64,000 nucleotides of DNA from the NCBI RefSeq assembly GCF_032854445.1, contig NW_027018097.1, forward strand, positions 19,886 through 83,885, read 5' to 3'. The translations under genes were made by a program, and so were the position numbers. The notes under the pieces were generated by a model. It was not told where the DNA came from. It did not search any database and saw nothing but the letters and a program-made list of their open reading frames with translations. Shown here one piece after another: positions 38,401 through 51,371 of the stretch. This DNA is from Liolophura sinensis (lineage: Eukaryota; Mollusca; Polyplacophora; Chitonida; Chitonidae). Numbering within the stretch: the first letter of the stretch is position 1; every line of letters begins with the position of its first letter.

Positions 38401-38655
38401 ATAAAGACATTGAGTTTGTCTTCGACTTAGAAGTAAGACATTTGCTGGGTGAGTTAAATGGGCTTGGCCCAAAGATTTGACGTCGTCTGGGCTACCGAAG
38501 GGCACATAACTTATAATGAAAAGTTGAATATAGTAATGACCAGTCGCGATGGTACATAGTAAATGTAGCCGATTTCAATTCGCAAAAAGACCAGGCAAAA
38601 ATCCAAAAGTGGAAAAACTGTTCCAATGCTGCTGGTAAGAGGCTAATCCGACGTA

Positions 38656-40030
38656 TTTTTGACGAGAAATCGAATGGTGCAAACCGCGTTGCTCTCCGAC
38701 CAATACTTTGGGCTGTAGCCACAAATGAATAATCATTGATGTCAAGATCACGTGCCCAGCAACGGCTCTTACTCCATGGAAACCATAGAAATTTGCAATT
38801 TTTCAACACCTGGAGATGCCTGGCCCAATTGCGCATCTTTTGGCACCTTATTGATGTGGGTCAGTGTTCAATTGTACTTTTTACAGCGGACTGTGTCATG
38901 TACCTTGTGTTTTTTTACATACAAATGGTGTGGTTTTTCTACATGTAGATAAAGACATTGAGTTTTTCTTCGACTTAGAAGTAAGACATTTGCTGGGTGA
39001 GTTAAATGGGCTTGGCCCAAAGATTTGACGTCGTCTGGGCTACCGAAGGGCACATAACTTATAATGAAATGTTGAATATAGTAATGACCAGTCGCGATTG
39101 TACATAGTTAATGTAGCCGATTTCAATTAGCAAAAAGACCAGGTAAAAATCCAAAAGTAGAAAAACTGTTCCAATGCTGCTGGTAAAAGGCTAATCCGAC
39201 GTATTTTGTGACGAGAAATCGAATGGTGCAAACCGCGTTGCTCTCCGACCAATACGTTTGGCTGTAGCCACAATTGAATAATCATTGATATCAAGATCAC
39301 GTGCCCAGCAACGGCTCTTACTCCATGGAAACCATAGAAATTTGCAATTTTTCAACAGCTGGAGATGCCTGGCCCAATTGCGCATCTTTTGGCACCTTAT
39401 TAATGTGGGTCAGTGTTCAATTGTACTTTTTACAGCAGACTGTATCAAGTACCTTGTGTTTTTATATACAAATGGTGTGGTTTTTCTACATGTAGATAAA
39501 GACATTAAGTTTGTCTTCGACTTAGAAGTAAGACATTTGCTGGGTGAGTTAAATGGGCTTGGCCCAAAGATTTGACGTCGTCTGGGCTACCGAAGGGCAC
39601 ATAACTTATAATGAAAAGTTGAATATAGTAATGACCAGTCGCAATGGTACATAGTAAATGTAGCCGATTTCAATTCGCAAAAAGACCAGGCAAAAATCCA
39701 AAAGTGGAAAAACTGTTCCAATGCTGCTGGTAAGAGGCTAATCCGACGTATTTTGTGACGAGAAATCGAATGGTGCAAACCGCGTTGCTCTCCGACCAAT
39801 ACTTTTGGCTGTAGCCACAATTGAATAATCATTGATGTCAAAATCACGTGCCCAGCAACGGCTCTTACTCCATGGAAACCAAGGAAATTTGCAATTTTTC
39901 AACAGCTGGAGATGCCTGGCCCAATTGCGCATCTTTTGGCACCTTATTGATGTGGGTCAGTGTTCAATTGTACTTTTTAAAGCGGACTGTGTCATGTACC
40001 TTGTGTTTTTTTATATACAAATGGTGTGGT
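38656..40030. repeat. Step repeat of 2,192 bp, copy 1 (aligned part)
   Basis: Units 38752, 39301 and 39848 recur at 40944, 41493 and 42040 with constant offsets of 2,192 bp. Shared variants are acatacaaatgg with gaaatgttgaat; gatatcaag with attaatg and a shortened T run; and gtcaaaatcacg with ttaaagcggact. The unit at 40396 fills the gap between the two aligned parts, so the repeat step is four monomers. Confidence 0.82.
38752..39300. repeat. Representative 549-bp monomer, with internal landmarks
   Basis: This unit is chosen as a clean example. Landmarks in order: a CACGTG hexamer spanning the unit start (38749-38754); ccatgg (38774-38779); two caattg sites (38826-38831, 38869-38874); a T run of variable length (38910-38916); the palindrome tacatgta (38940-38947); tgacgtcg containing gacgtc (39026-39033); the inverted repeat tacat/atgta with a 5-bp gap (39101-39115); four short A runs (39132-39165); and ctaatccgacgtatttt (39191-39207), where haplotypes often switch. 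No reading frame is preserved across units. I see no 5S rRNA or tRNA internal promoter and no spliced-leader sequence. Confidence 0.9.
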
Positions 40031-40847
40031 TTTTTTACATGTAGATAAAGACATTGAGTTTGTCTTCGACTTAGAAGTAAGACATTTGCTGGGTGAGTTA
40101 AATGGGCTTGGCCTAAAGATTTGACGTCGTCTGGGCTACCGAAGGGCACATAACTTTTAATTAAAAGTTGAATATAGTAATGACCAGTCGCGATGGTACA
40201 TAGTAAATGTAGCCGATTTCAATTCGCAAAAAGACCAGGCAAAAATCCAAAAGTGGAAAAATTTTTCCAATGCTGCTGGTAAGAGGCTAATCCGACGTAT
40301 TTTTGACGAGAAATCGAATGGTGCAAATCGCGTTGCTCTCCGACCAATACTTTGGGCTGTAGCCACAAATGAATAATCATTGATGTCAAGATCACGTGCC
40401 CAGCAACGGCTCTTACTCCATGGAAACCATAGAAATTTGCAATTTTTCAACAGCTGGAGATGCCTGGCCCAATTGGCGCATCTTTTGGCACCTTATTGAT
40501 GTGGATCAGTGGTCAATTGTTCTTTTTACAGCAGATTGTGTCATGTACCTTGTGTTTTTTTATATACAAATGGTGTGGTTTTTCTACATGTAGATAAAGA
40601 CATTGAGTTTGTCTTCGACTTAGAAGTAAGACATTTGCTGGGTGAGTTAAATGGGCTTGGCCCGAAGATTTGACGTCGTCTGGGCTACCGAAGGGCACAT
40701 AACTTATAATGAAAACTTGAATATAGTAATAACCAGTCGCAATGGTACGTAGTAAATGTAGCCGATTTCAATTAGCAAAAAGACCAGGCAAAAATCCAAA
40801 AGTGTAAAAACTGTTCCAATGCTGCTGTAAGAGGCTAATCCGACGTA

Positions 40848-42220
40848 TTTTTGACGAGAAATCGAATGGTGCAAACCGCGTTGCTCTCCGACCAATACTT
40901 TGGGCTGTAGCCACAAATGAATAATCATTGATGTCAAGATCACGTGCCCAGCAACGGCTCTTACTCCATGGAAACCATAGAAATTTGCAATTTTTCAACA
41001 CCTGGAGATGCCTGGCCCAATTGCGCATCTTTTGGCACCTTATTGATGTGGGTCAGTGTTCAATTGTACTTTTTACAGCGGACTGTGTCATGTACCTTGT
41101 GTTTTTTTACATACAAATGGTGTGGTTTTTCTACATGTAGATAAAGACATTGAGTTTTTCTTCGACTTAGAAGTAAGACATTTGCTGGGTGAGTTAAATG
41201 GGCTTGGCCCAAAGATTTGACGTCGTCTGGGCTACCGAAGGGCACATAACTTATAATGAAATGTTGAATATAGTAATGACCAGTCGCGATTGTACATAGT
41301 TAATGTAGCCGATTTCAATTAGCAAAAAGACCAGGTAAAAATCCAAAAGTAGAAAAACTGTTCCAATGCTGCTGGTAAAAGGCTAATCCGACGTATTTTG
41401 TGACGAGAAATCGAATGGTGCAAACCGCGTTGCTCTCCGACCAATACGTTTGGCTGTAGCCACAATTGAATAATCATTGATATCAAGATCACGTGCCCAG
41501 CAACGGCTCTTACTCCATGGAAACCATAGAAATTTGCAATTTTTCAACACCTGGAGATGCCTGGCCCAATTGCGCATCTTTTGGCACCTTATTAATGTGG
41601 GTCAGTGTTCAATTGTACTTTTTACAGCAGACTGTATCAAGTACCTTGTGTTTTTATATACAAATGGTGTGGTTTTTCTACATGTAGATAAAGACATTAA
41701 GTTTGTCTTCGACTTAGAAGTAAGACATTTGCTGGGTGAGTTAAATGGGCTTGGCCCAAAGATTTGACGTCGTCTGGGCTACCGAAGGGCACATAACTTA
41801 TAATGAAAAGTTGAATATAGTAATGACCAGTCGCAATGGTACATAGTAAATGTAGCCGATTTCAATTCGCAAAAAGACCAGGCAAAAATCCAAAAGTGGA
41901 AAAACTGTTCCAATGCTGCTGGTAAGAGGCTAATCCGACGTATTTTGTGACGAGAAATCGAATGGTGCAAACCGCGTTGCTCTCCGACCAATACTTTTGG
42001 CTGTAGCCACAATTGAATAATCATTGATGTCAAAATCACGTGCCCAGCAACGGCTCTTACTCCATGGAAACCAAGGAAATTTGCAATTTTTCAACAGCTG
42101 GAGATGCCTGGCCCAATTGCGCATCTTTTGGCACCTTATTGATGTGGGTCAGTGTTCAATTGTACTTTTTAAAGCGGACTGTGTCATGTACCTTGTGTTT
42201 TTTTATATACAAATGGTGTG
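40848..42220. repeat. Step repeat of 2,192 bp, copy 2 (aligned part)
   Basis: Begins abruptly at about 40,835-40,852 inside ctaatccgacgtatttt. To the left of this point the sequence is of the gtacgtag/gtgtaaaaactg type; to the right it is of the tttttgacgag/ctttgggctg type. It is nearly identical to copy 1 until the 3' part of the third unit, where cttttttac and cctaaag in copy 1 are replaced by the common forms. Confidence 0.82.
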
Positions 42221-42361
42221 GTTTTTCTACATGTAGATAAAGACATTGAGTTTGTCTTCGACTTAGAAGTAAGACATTTGCTGGGTGAGTTAAATGGGCT
42301 TGGCCCAAAGATTTGACGTCGTCTGGGCTACCGAAGGGCACATAACTTATAATGAAAAGTT

Positions 42362-45107
42362 GAACATAGTAATGACCAGTCGCGAGTGTACATAGTTAAT
42401 GTAGCCGATTTCAAATAGCAAAAAGACCAGGCAAAAATCCAAAAGTAAAAAAAAAACAGTTCCAATGCTGCTGGTAAGAGGCTAATCCGACGTATTTTGT
42501 GACGAGAAATCGAATGGTGCAAACCGCGTTGCTCTCCGACCAATACTTTTGGCTGTAGCCACAAATAAATAATCAATGATGTCAAGATCACGTGCCCAGC
42601 AACGGCTCTTACTCCATGGAAACCAAGGAAATTTGCAATTTTTCAACAGCTGGAGATGCCTGGCCCAATTGCGCATCCTTTGGCACCTTATTGATGTGGG
42701 TCAGTGTTCAATTGTACTTTTTACAGCGGACTGTGTCATGTACCTTGTGTTTTTTTACATACAAATGGTGTGGTTTTTCTACATGTAGATAAAGACATTG
42801 AGTTTGTCTTCGACTTAGAAGTAAGACATTTGCTGGGTGAGTTAAATGGGCTTGGCCCAAAGATTTGACGTCGTCTGGGCTACCGAAGGGCACATAACTT
42901 ATAATGAAAAGTTGAATATAGTAATGACCAGTCGCAATGGTACATAGTAAATGTAGCCGATTTCAATTTGCAAAAAGACCAGGCAAAAATGCAAAAGTAG
43001 AAAAACTGTTCCAATGCTGCTGGTAAGAGGCTAATCCGACGTATTTTGTGACGAGAAATCGAATGATGCAAACCGCGTTGCTCTCCGACCAATACGTATG
43101 GCTGTAGCCACAATTGAATAATCATTGATGTCAAGATGACGTGCCCAGCAACGGCTCTTACTCCATGGAAACCAAGGAAATTTGCAATTTTTCAACAGCT
43201 GGAGATGCCTGGCCCAATTGCGCATCTTTTGGCACCTTATTGATGTGGGTCAGTGTTCAATTGTACTTTTTACAGCGGACTGTGTCATGTACATTGTGTT
43301 TTTTTATATACAAATGGTGTGGTTTTTCTACATGTAGATAAAGACATTGAGTTTGTCTTCGACTTAGAAGTAAGACATTTGCTGGGTGAGTTAAATGGGC
43401 TTGGCCCAAAGATTTGACGTCGTCTGGGCTACCGAAGGGCACATAACTTATAATGAAAAGTTGAATATAGTAATGACCAGTCGCGATGGTACATAGTTAA
43501 TGTAGCCGATTTCAATTAGCAAAAAGACCAGGTAAAAATCCAAAAGTAGAAAAACTGTTCCAATGCTGCTGGTAAAAGGCTAATCCGACGTATTTTGTGA
43601 CGAGAAATCGAATGGTGCAAACCGCGTTGCTCTCCGACCAATACGTTTGGCTGTAGCCACAATTGAATAATCATTGATATCAAGATCACGTGCCCAGCAA
43701 CGGCTCTTACTCCATGGAAACCATAGAAATTTGCAATTTTTCAACACCTGGAGATGCCTGGCCCAATTGCGCATCTTTTGGCACCTTATTAATGTGGGTC
43801 AGTGTTCAATTGTACTTTTTACAGCAGACTGTATCAAGTACCTTGTGTTTTTATATACAAATGGTGTGGTTTTTCTACATGTAGATAAAGACATTAAGTT
43901 TGTCTTCGACTTAGAAGTAAGACATTTGCTGGGTGAGTTAAATGGGCTTGGCCCAAAGATTTGACGTCGTCTGGGCTACCGAAGGGCACATAACTTATAA
44001 TGAAAAGTTGAATATAGTAATGACCAGTCGCAATGGTACATAGTAAATGTAGCCGATTTCAATTCGCAAAAAGACCAGGCAAAAATCCAAAAGTGGAAAA
44101 ACTGTTCCAATGCTGCTGGTAAGAGGCTAATCCGACGTATTTTGTGACGAGAAATCGAATGGTGCAAACCGCGTTGCTCTCCGACCAATACTTTTGGCTG
44201 TAGCCACAATTGAATAATCATTGATGTCAAAATCACGTGCCCAGCAACGGCTCTTACTCCATGGAAACCAAGGAAATTTGCAATTTTTCAACAGCTGGAG
44301 ATGCCTGGCCCAATTGCGCATCTTTTGGCACCTTATTGATGTGGGTCAGTGTTCAATTGTACTTTTTAAAGCGGACTGTGTCATGTACCTTGTGTTTTTT
44401 TATATACAAATGGTGTGGTTTTTTTACATGTAGATAAAGACATTGAGTTTGTCTTCGACTTAGAAGTAAGACATTTGCTGGGTGAGTTAAATGGGCTTGG
44501 CCTAAAGATTTGACGTCGTCTGGGCTACCGAAGGGCACATAACTTTTAATTAAAAGTTGAATATAGTAATGACCAGTCGCGATGGTACATAGTAAATGTA
44601 GCCGATTTCAATTCGCAAAAAGACCAGGCAAAAATCCAAAAGTGGAAAAATTTTTCCAATGCTGCTGGTAAGAGGCTAATCCGACGTATTTTGTCACGAG
44701 AAATCGAATGGTGCAAACCGCGTTGCTCTCCGACCAATACGTTTGGCTGTAGCCACAATTGAATAATCATTGATGTCAAGATCACGTGCCCAGCAACGGC
44801 TCTTACTCCATGGAAACCAAGGAAATTAGCATTTTTTCAAAACCTGGAGATGCCTGGCCCAATTGCGCATCTTTTGGCACCTTATTGATGTGGGTCAGTG
44901 TTCAATTGTACTTTTTACAGCGGACTGTGTCATGTACCTTGTGTTTTTTTATATACAAATGGTGTGGTTTTTCTACATGTAGATAAAGACATTGAGTTTG
45001 TCTTCGACTTAGAAGTAAGACATTTGCTGGGTGAGTTAAATGGGCTTGGCCCAAAGATTTGACGTCGTCTGGGCTACCGAAGGGCACATAACTTATAATG
45101 AAAAGTT
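42362..45107. repeat. Five-unit higher-order repeat, copy 1 (2,746 bp)
   Basis: Contains five distinguishable units in order. D (42592): gttgaacatag, caaatagc, a long A run, aaataaataatcaatg. E (43141): gatgcaaaccg, atttgcaaaaag. A (43690): gatatcaag, shortened T run. B (44237): gtcaaaatcacg, ttaaagcggact, cctaaag. C (44786): gaaattagcatttttt, caaaacctgg. The A run is ten bases here against nine in the next two copies. Confidence 0.92.
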
Positions 45108-47852
45108 GAACATAGTAATGACCAGTCGCGAGTGTACATAGTTAATGTAGCCGATTTCAAATAGCAAAAAGACCAGGCAAAAATCCAAAAGTAAAAAAAA
45201 ACAGTTCCAATGCTGCTGGTAAGAGGCTAATCCGACGTATTTTGTGACGAGAAATCGAATGGTGCAAACCGCGTTGCTCTCCGACCAATACTTTTGGCTG
45301 TAGCCACAAATAAATAATCAATGATGTCAAGATCACGTGCCCAGCAACGGCTCTTACTCCATGGAAACCAAGGAAATTTGCAATTTTTCAACAGCTGGAG
45401 ATGCCTGGCCCAATTGCGCATCCTTTGGCACCTTATTGATGTGGGTCAGTGTTCAATTGTACTTTTTACAGCGGACTGTGTCATGTACCTTGTGTTTTTT
45501 TACATACAAATGGTGTGGTTTTTCTACATGTAGATAAAGACATTGAGTTTGTCTTCGACTTAGAAGTAAGACATTTGCTGGGTGAGTTAAATGGGCTTGG
45601 CCCAAAGATTTGACGTCGTCTGGGCTACCGAAGGGCACATAACTTATAATGAAAAGTTGAATATAGTAATGACCAGTCGCAATGGTACATAGTAAATGTA
45701 GCCGATTTCAATTTGCAAAAAGACCAGGCAAAAATGCAAAAGTAGAAAAACTGTTCCAATGCTGCTGGTAAGAGGCTAATCCGACGTATTTTGTGACGAG
45801 AAATCGAATGATGCAAACCGCGTTGCTCTCCGACCAATACGTATGGCTGTAGCCACAATTGAATAATCATTGATGTCAAGATGACGTGCCCAGCAACGGC
45901 TCTTACTCCATGGAAACCAAGGAAATTTGCAATTTTTCAACAGCTGGAGATGCCTGGCCCAATTGCGCATCTTTTGGCACCTTATTGATGTGGGTCAGTG
46001 TTCAATTGTACTTTTTACAGCGGACTGTGTCATGTACCTTGTGTTTTTTTATATACAAATGGTGTGGTTTTTCTACATGTAGATAAAGACATTGAGTTTG
46101 TCTTCGACTTAGAAGTAAGACATTTGCTGGGTGAGTTAAATGGGCTTGGCCCAAAGATTTGACGTCGTCTGGGCTACCGAAGGGCACATAACTTATAATG
46201 AAAAGTTGAATATAGTAATGACCAGTCGCGATGGTACATAGTTAATGTAGCCGATTTCAATTAGCAAAAAGACCAGGTAAAAATCCAAAAGTAGAAAAAC
46301 TGTTCCAATGCTGCTGGTAAAAGGCTAATCCGACGTATTTTGTGACGAGAAATCGAATGGTGCAAACCGCGTTGCTCTCCGACCAATACGTTTGGCTGTA
46401 GCCACAATTGAATAATCATTGATATCAAGATCACGTGCCCAGCAACGGCTCTTACTCCATGGAAACCATAGAAATTTGCAATTTTTCAACACCTGGAGAT
46501 GCCTGGCCCAATTGCGCATCTTTTGGCACCTTATTAATGTGGGTCAGTGTTCAATTGTACTTTTTACAGCAGACTGTATCAAGTACCTTGTGTTTTTATA
46601 TACAAATGGTGTGGTTTTTCTACATGTAGATAAAGACATTAAGTTTGTCTTCGACTTAGAAGTAAGACATTTGCTGGGTGAGTTAAATGGGCTTGGCCCA
46701 AAGATTTGACGTCGTCTGGGCTACCGAAGGGCACATAACTTATAATGAAAAGTTGAATATAGTAATGACCAGTCGCAATGGTACATAGTAAATGTAGCCG
46801 ATTTCAATTCGCAAAAAGACCAGGCAAAAATCCAAAAGTGGAAAAACTGTTCCAATGCTGCTGGTAAGAGGCTAATCCGACGTATTTTGTGACGAGAAAT
46901 CGAATGGTGCAAACCGCGTTGCTCTCCGACCAATACTTTTGGCTGTAGCCACAATTGAATAATCATTGATGTCAAAATCACGTGCCCAGCAACGGCTCTT
47001 ACTCCATGGAAACCAAGGAAATTTGCAATTTTTCAACAGCTGGAGATGCCTGGCCCAATTGCGCATCTTTTGGCACCTTATTGATGTGGGTCAGTGTTCA
47101 ATTGTACTTTTTAAAGCGGACTGTGTCATGTACCTTGTGTTTTTTTATATACAAATGGTGTGGTTTTTTTACATGTAGATAAAGACATTGAGTTTGTCTT
47201 CGACTTAGAAGTAAGACATTTGCTGGGTGAGTTAAATGGGCTTGGCCTAAAGATTTGACGTCGTCTGGGCTACCGAAGGGCACATAACTTTTAATTAAAA
47301 GTTGAATATAGTAATGACCAGTCGCGATGGTACATAGTAAATGTAGCCGATTTCAATTCGCAAAAAGACCAGGCAAAAATCCAAAAGTGGAAAAATTTTT
47401 CCAATGCTGCTGGTAAGAGGCTAATCCGACGTATTTTTTCACGAGAAATCGAATGGTGCAAACCGCGTTGCTCTCCGACTAATACTTTTGGCTGTAGCCA
47501 CAATTGAATAATCATTGATGTCAAGATCACGTGCCCAGCAACGGCTCTTACTCCATGGAAACCAAGGAAATTAGCATTTTTTCAAAACCTGGAGATGCCT
47601 GGCCCAATTGCGCATCTTTTGGCACCTTATTGATGTGGGTCAGTGTTCAATTGTACTTTTTACAGCGGACTGTGTCATGTACCTTGTGTTTTTTTATATA
47701 CAAATGGTGTGGTTTTTCTACATGTAGATAAAGACATTGAGTTTGTCTTCGACTTAGAAGTAAGACATTTGCTGGGTGAGTTAAATGGGCTTGGCCCAAA
47801 GATTTGACGTCGTCTGGGCTACCGAAGGGCACATAACTTATAATGAAAAGTT
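45108..47852. repeat. Five-unit higher-order repeat, copy 2 (2,745 bp)
   Basis: Same D-E-A-B-C order (markers 45337, 45886, 46435, 46982, 47531), with each unit 2,745 bp from its counterpart in copy 1. Differences seen are few. For example, copy 2 has gtattttttcacgag and cgactaatac before its C unit, where copy 1 has gtattttgtcacgag and cgaccaatac. Confidence 0.92.
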
Positions 47853-48985
47853 GAACATAGTAATGACCAGTCGCGAGTGTACATAGTTAATGTAGCCGAT
47901 TTCAAATAGCAAAAAGACCAGGCAAAAATCCAAAAGTAAAAAAAAACAGTTCCAATGCTGCTGGTAAGAGGCTAATCCGACGTATTTTGTGACGAGAAAT
48001 CGAATGGTGCAAACCGCGTTGCTCTCCGACCAATACTTTTGGCTGTAGCCACAAATAAATAATCAATGATGTCAAGATCACGTGCCCAGCAACGGCTCTT
48101 ACTCCATGGAAACCAAGGAAATTTGCAATTTTTCAACAGCTGGAGATGCCTGGCCCAATTGCGCATCCTTTGGCACCTTATTGATGTGGGTCAGTGTTCA
48201 ATTGTACTTTTTACAGCGGACTGTGTCATGTACCTTGTGTTTTTTTACATACAAATGGTGTGGTTTTTCTACATGTAGATAAAGACATTGAGTTTGTCTT
48301 CGACTTAGAAGTAAGACATTTGCTGGGTGAGTTAAATGGGCTTGGCCCAAAGATTTGACGTCGTCTGGGCTACCGAAGGGCACATAACTTATAATGAAAA
48401 GTTGAATATAGTAATGACCAGTCGCAATGGTACATAGTAAATGTAGCCGATTTCAATTTGCAAAAAGACCAGGCAAAAATGCAAAAGTAGAAAAACTGTT
48501 CCAATGCTGCTGGTAAGAGGCTAATCCGACGTATTTTGTGACGAGAAATCGAATGATGCAAACCGCGTTGCTCTCCGACCAATACGTATGGCTGTAGCCA
48601 CAATTGAATAATCATTGATGTCAAGATGACGTGCCCAGCAACGGCTCTTACTCCATGGAAACCAAGGAAATTTGCAATTTTTCAACAGCTGGAGATGCCT
48701 GGCCCAATTGCGCATCTTTTGGCACCTTATTGATGTGGGTCAGTGTTCAATTGTACTTTTTACAGCGGACTGTGTCATGTACCTTGTGTTTTTTTATATA
48801 CAAATGGTGTGGTTTTTCTACATGTAGATAAAGACATTGAGTTTGTCTTCGACTTAGAAGTAAGACATTTGCTGGGTGAGTTAAATGGGCTTGGCCCAAA
48901 GATTTGACGTCGTCTGGGCTACCGAAGGGCACATAACTTATAATGAAAAGTTGAATATAGTAATGACCAGTCGCGATGGTACATA
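47853..48985. repeat. Five-unit higher-order repeat, partial copy 3 (units D and E)
   Basis: Units 48082 (D) and 48631 (E) match the earlier copies at 2,745-bp spacing. After E the array departs: gtacatagtaaatg and attcgc follow, instead of gtacatagttaatg and attagc, and the next unit is of the gtggatcagtgg type. Confidence 0.9.
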
Positions 48986-49178
48986 GTAAATGTAGCCGAT
49001 TTCAATTCGCAAAAAGACCAGGCAAAAATCCAAAAGTGGAAAAACTGTTCCAATGCTGCTGGTAAGAGGCTAATCCGACGTATTTTTGACGAGAAATCGA
49101 ATGGTGCAAACCGCGTTGCTCTCCGACCAATACTTTGGGCTGTAGCCACAAATGAATAATCATTGATGTCAAGATCAC

Positions 49179-51371
49179 GTGCCCAGCAACGGCTCTTACT
49201 CCATGGAAACCATAGAAATTTGCAATTTTTCAACAGCTGGAGATGCCTGGCCCAATTGCGCATCTTTTGGCACCTTATTGATGTGGATCAGTGGTCAATT
49301 GTTCTTTTTACAGCAGATTGTGTCATGTCCCTTGTGTTTTTTTATATACAAATGGTGTGGTTTTTCTACATGTAGATAAAGACATTGAGTTTGTCTTCGA
49401 CTTAGAAGTAAGACATTTGCTGGGTGAGTTAAATGGGCTTGGCCCGAAGATTTGACGTCGTCTGGGCTACCGAAGGGCACATAACTGATAATGAAAACTT
49501 GAATATAGTAATAACCAGTCGCAATGGTACGTAGTAAATGTAGCCGATTTCAATTAGCAAAAAGACCAGGCAAAAATCCAAAAGTGTAAAAACTGTTCCA
49601 ATGCTGCTGTAAGAGGCTAATCCGACGTATTTTGTGACGAGAAATCGAATGGTGCAAACCGCGTTGTTCTCCGACCAATACTTTTGGCTATAGCCACAAT
49701 TGAATAATCATTGATGTCAAGATCACGTGCCCAGCAACGGCTCTTACTCCATGGAAACCATAGAAATTTGTTATTTTTAAACAGCTGGAGATGCCTGGCC
49801 CAATTGCGCATCTTTCGGCACCTTATTGATGTGGGTCAGTGTTCAATTGTACTTTTTACAGCGGACTGTGTCATGTACCTTGTGTTTTTTTATATACAAA
49901 TGGTGTGGTTTTTCTACATGTAGATAAAGACATTGAGTTTGTCTTCGACTTAGAAGTAAGACATTTGCTGGGTGAGTTAAATGGGCTTGGCCCAAAGATT
50001 TGACGTCGTCTGGGCTACCGAAGGGCACATAACTTATAATGAAAAGTTGAATATAGTAATGACCAGTCGCGATTGTACATAGTTAATGTAGCCGATTTCA
50101 ATTAGCAAAAAGACCAGGTAAAAATCCAAAAGTAGAAAAACTGTTCCAATGCTGCTGGTAAAAGGCTAATCCGACGTATTTTGTGACGAGAAATCGAATG
50201 GTGCAAACCGCGTTGCTCTCCGACCAATACGTTTGGCTGTAGCCACAATTGAATAATCATTGATGTCAAGATGACGTGCCCAGCAACGGCTCTTACTCCA
50301 TGGAAACCATAGAAATTTGCAATTTTTCAACAGCTGGAGATGCCTGGCCCAATTGCGCATCTTTTGGCACCTTATTGATGTGGGTCAGTGTTCAATTGTA
50401 ATTTTCACAGCAGACTGTATCAAGTACCTTTTGTTTTTTATATACAAATGGTGTAGTTTCTCTACATGTAGATAAAGACATTGAGTTTTTCTTCGACTTA
50501 GGAGTAAGACATTTGCTGGGTGAGTTAAATGGGCTTGGCCCAAAGACTTGACGTCGTCTGGGCTACCGAAGGGCACATAACTTATAATGAAAAGTTGAAT
50601 ATAGTAATGACCAGTCGCAATGGTACATAGTAAATGTAGCCGATTTCAATTCGCAAAAAGACCAGGCAAAAATGCAAAAGTGGAAAAACTGTTCCAATGC
50701 TGCTGGTAAGAGGCTAATCCGACGTATTTTGTGACGAGAAATCGAATGGTGCAAACCGCGTTGCTCTCCGACCAATACGTATGGCTGTAGCCACAATTGA
50801 ATAATCATTGATGTCAAGATGACGTGCCCAGCAACGGCTCTTACTCCATGGAAACCAAGGAAATTTGCAATTTTTCAACAGCTGGAGATGCCTGGCCCAA
50901 TTGCGCATCTTTTGGCACCTTATTGATGTGGGTCAGTGTTCAATTGTACTTTTTACAGCGGACTGTGTCATGTACCTTGTGTTTTTTTATATACAAATGG
51001 TGTGGTTTTTCTACATGTAGATAAAGACATTGAGTTTGTCTTCGACTTAGAAGTAAGACATTTGCTGGGTGAGTTAAATGGGCTTGGCCCAAAGATTTGA
51101 CGTCGTCTGGGCTACCGAAGGGCACATAACTTATAATGAAAAGTTGAATATAGTAATGACCAGTCGCGATGGTACATAGTAAATGTAGGCGATTTCAATT
51201 CGCAAAAAGACCAGGCAAAAATCCAAAAGTGGAAAAACTGTTCCAATGCTGCTGGTAAGAGGCTAATCCGACGTACTTTTGACGAGAAATCGAATGGTGC
51301 AAACCGCGTTGCTCTCCGACCAATACTTTTGGCTGTAGCCACAAATGAATAATCAATGATGTCAAGATCAC
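49179..51371. repeat. Four-unit block, downstream copy of a ~16.47-kb duplication
   Basis: Clean counterpart of 32706-34906 with regular unit lengths (548-549 bp). It keeps the ordered variants but almost none of the single-base indels of the upstream copy. The following unit (51372) combines a front half like 34907 with a back half like 37656 (gccatttttcaacacc, cagaagactg). Confidence 0.8.

Noticed and set aside
38575-38605. CENP-B box in attcgcaaaaagaccagg
   Set aside because: It starts with ttcg and has an A at the right place, but lacks the required cggg part. Many units have attagc instead of attcgc.
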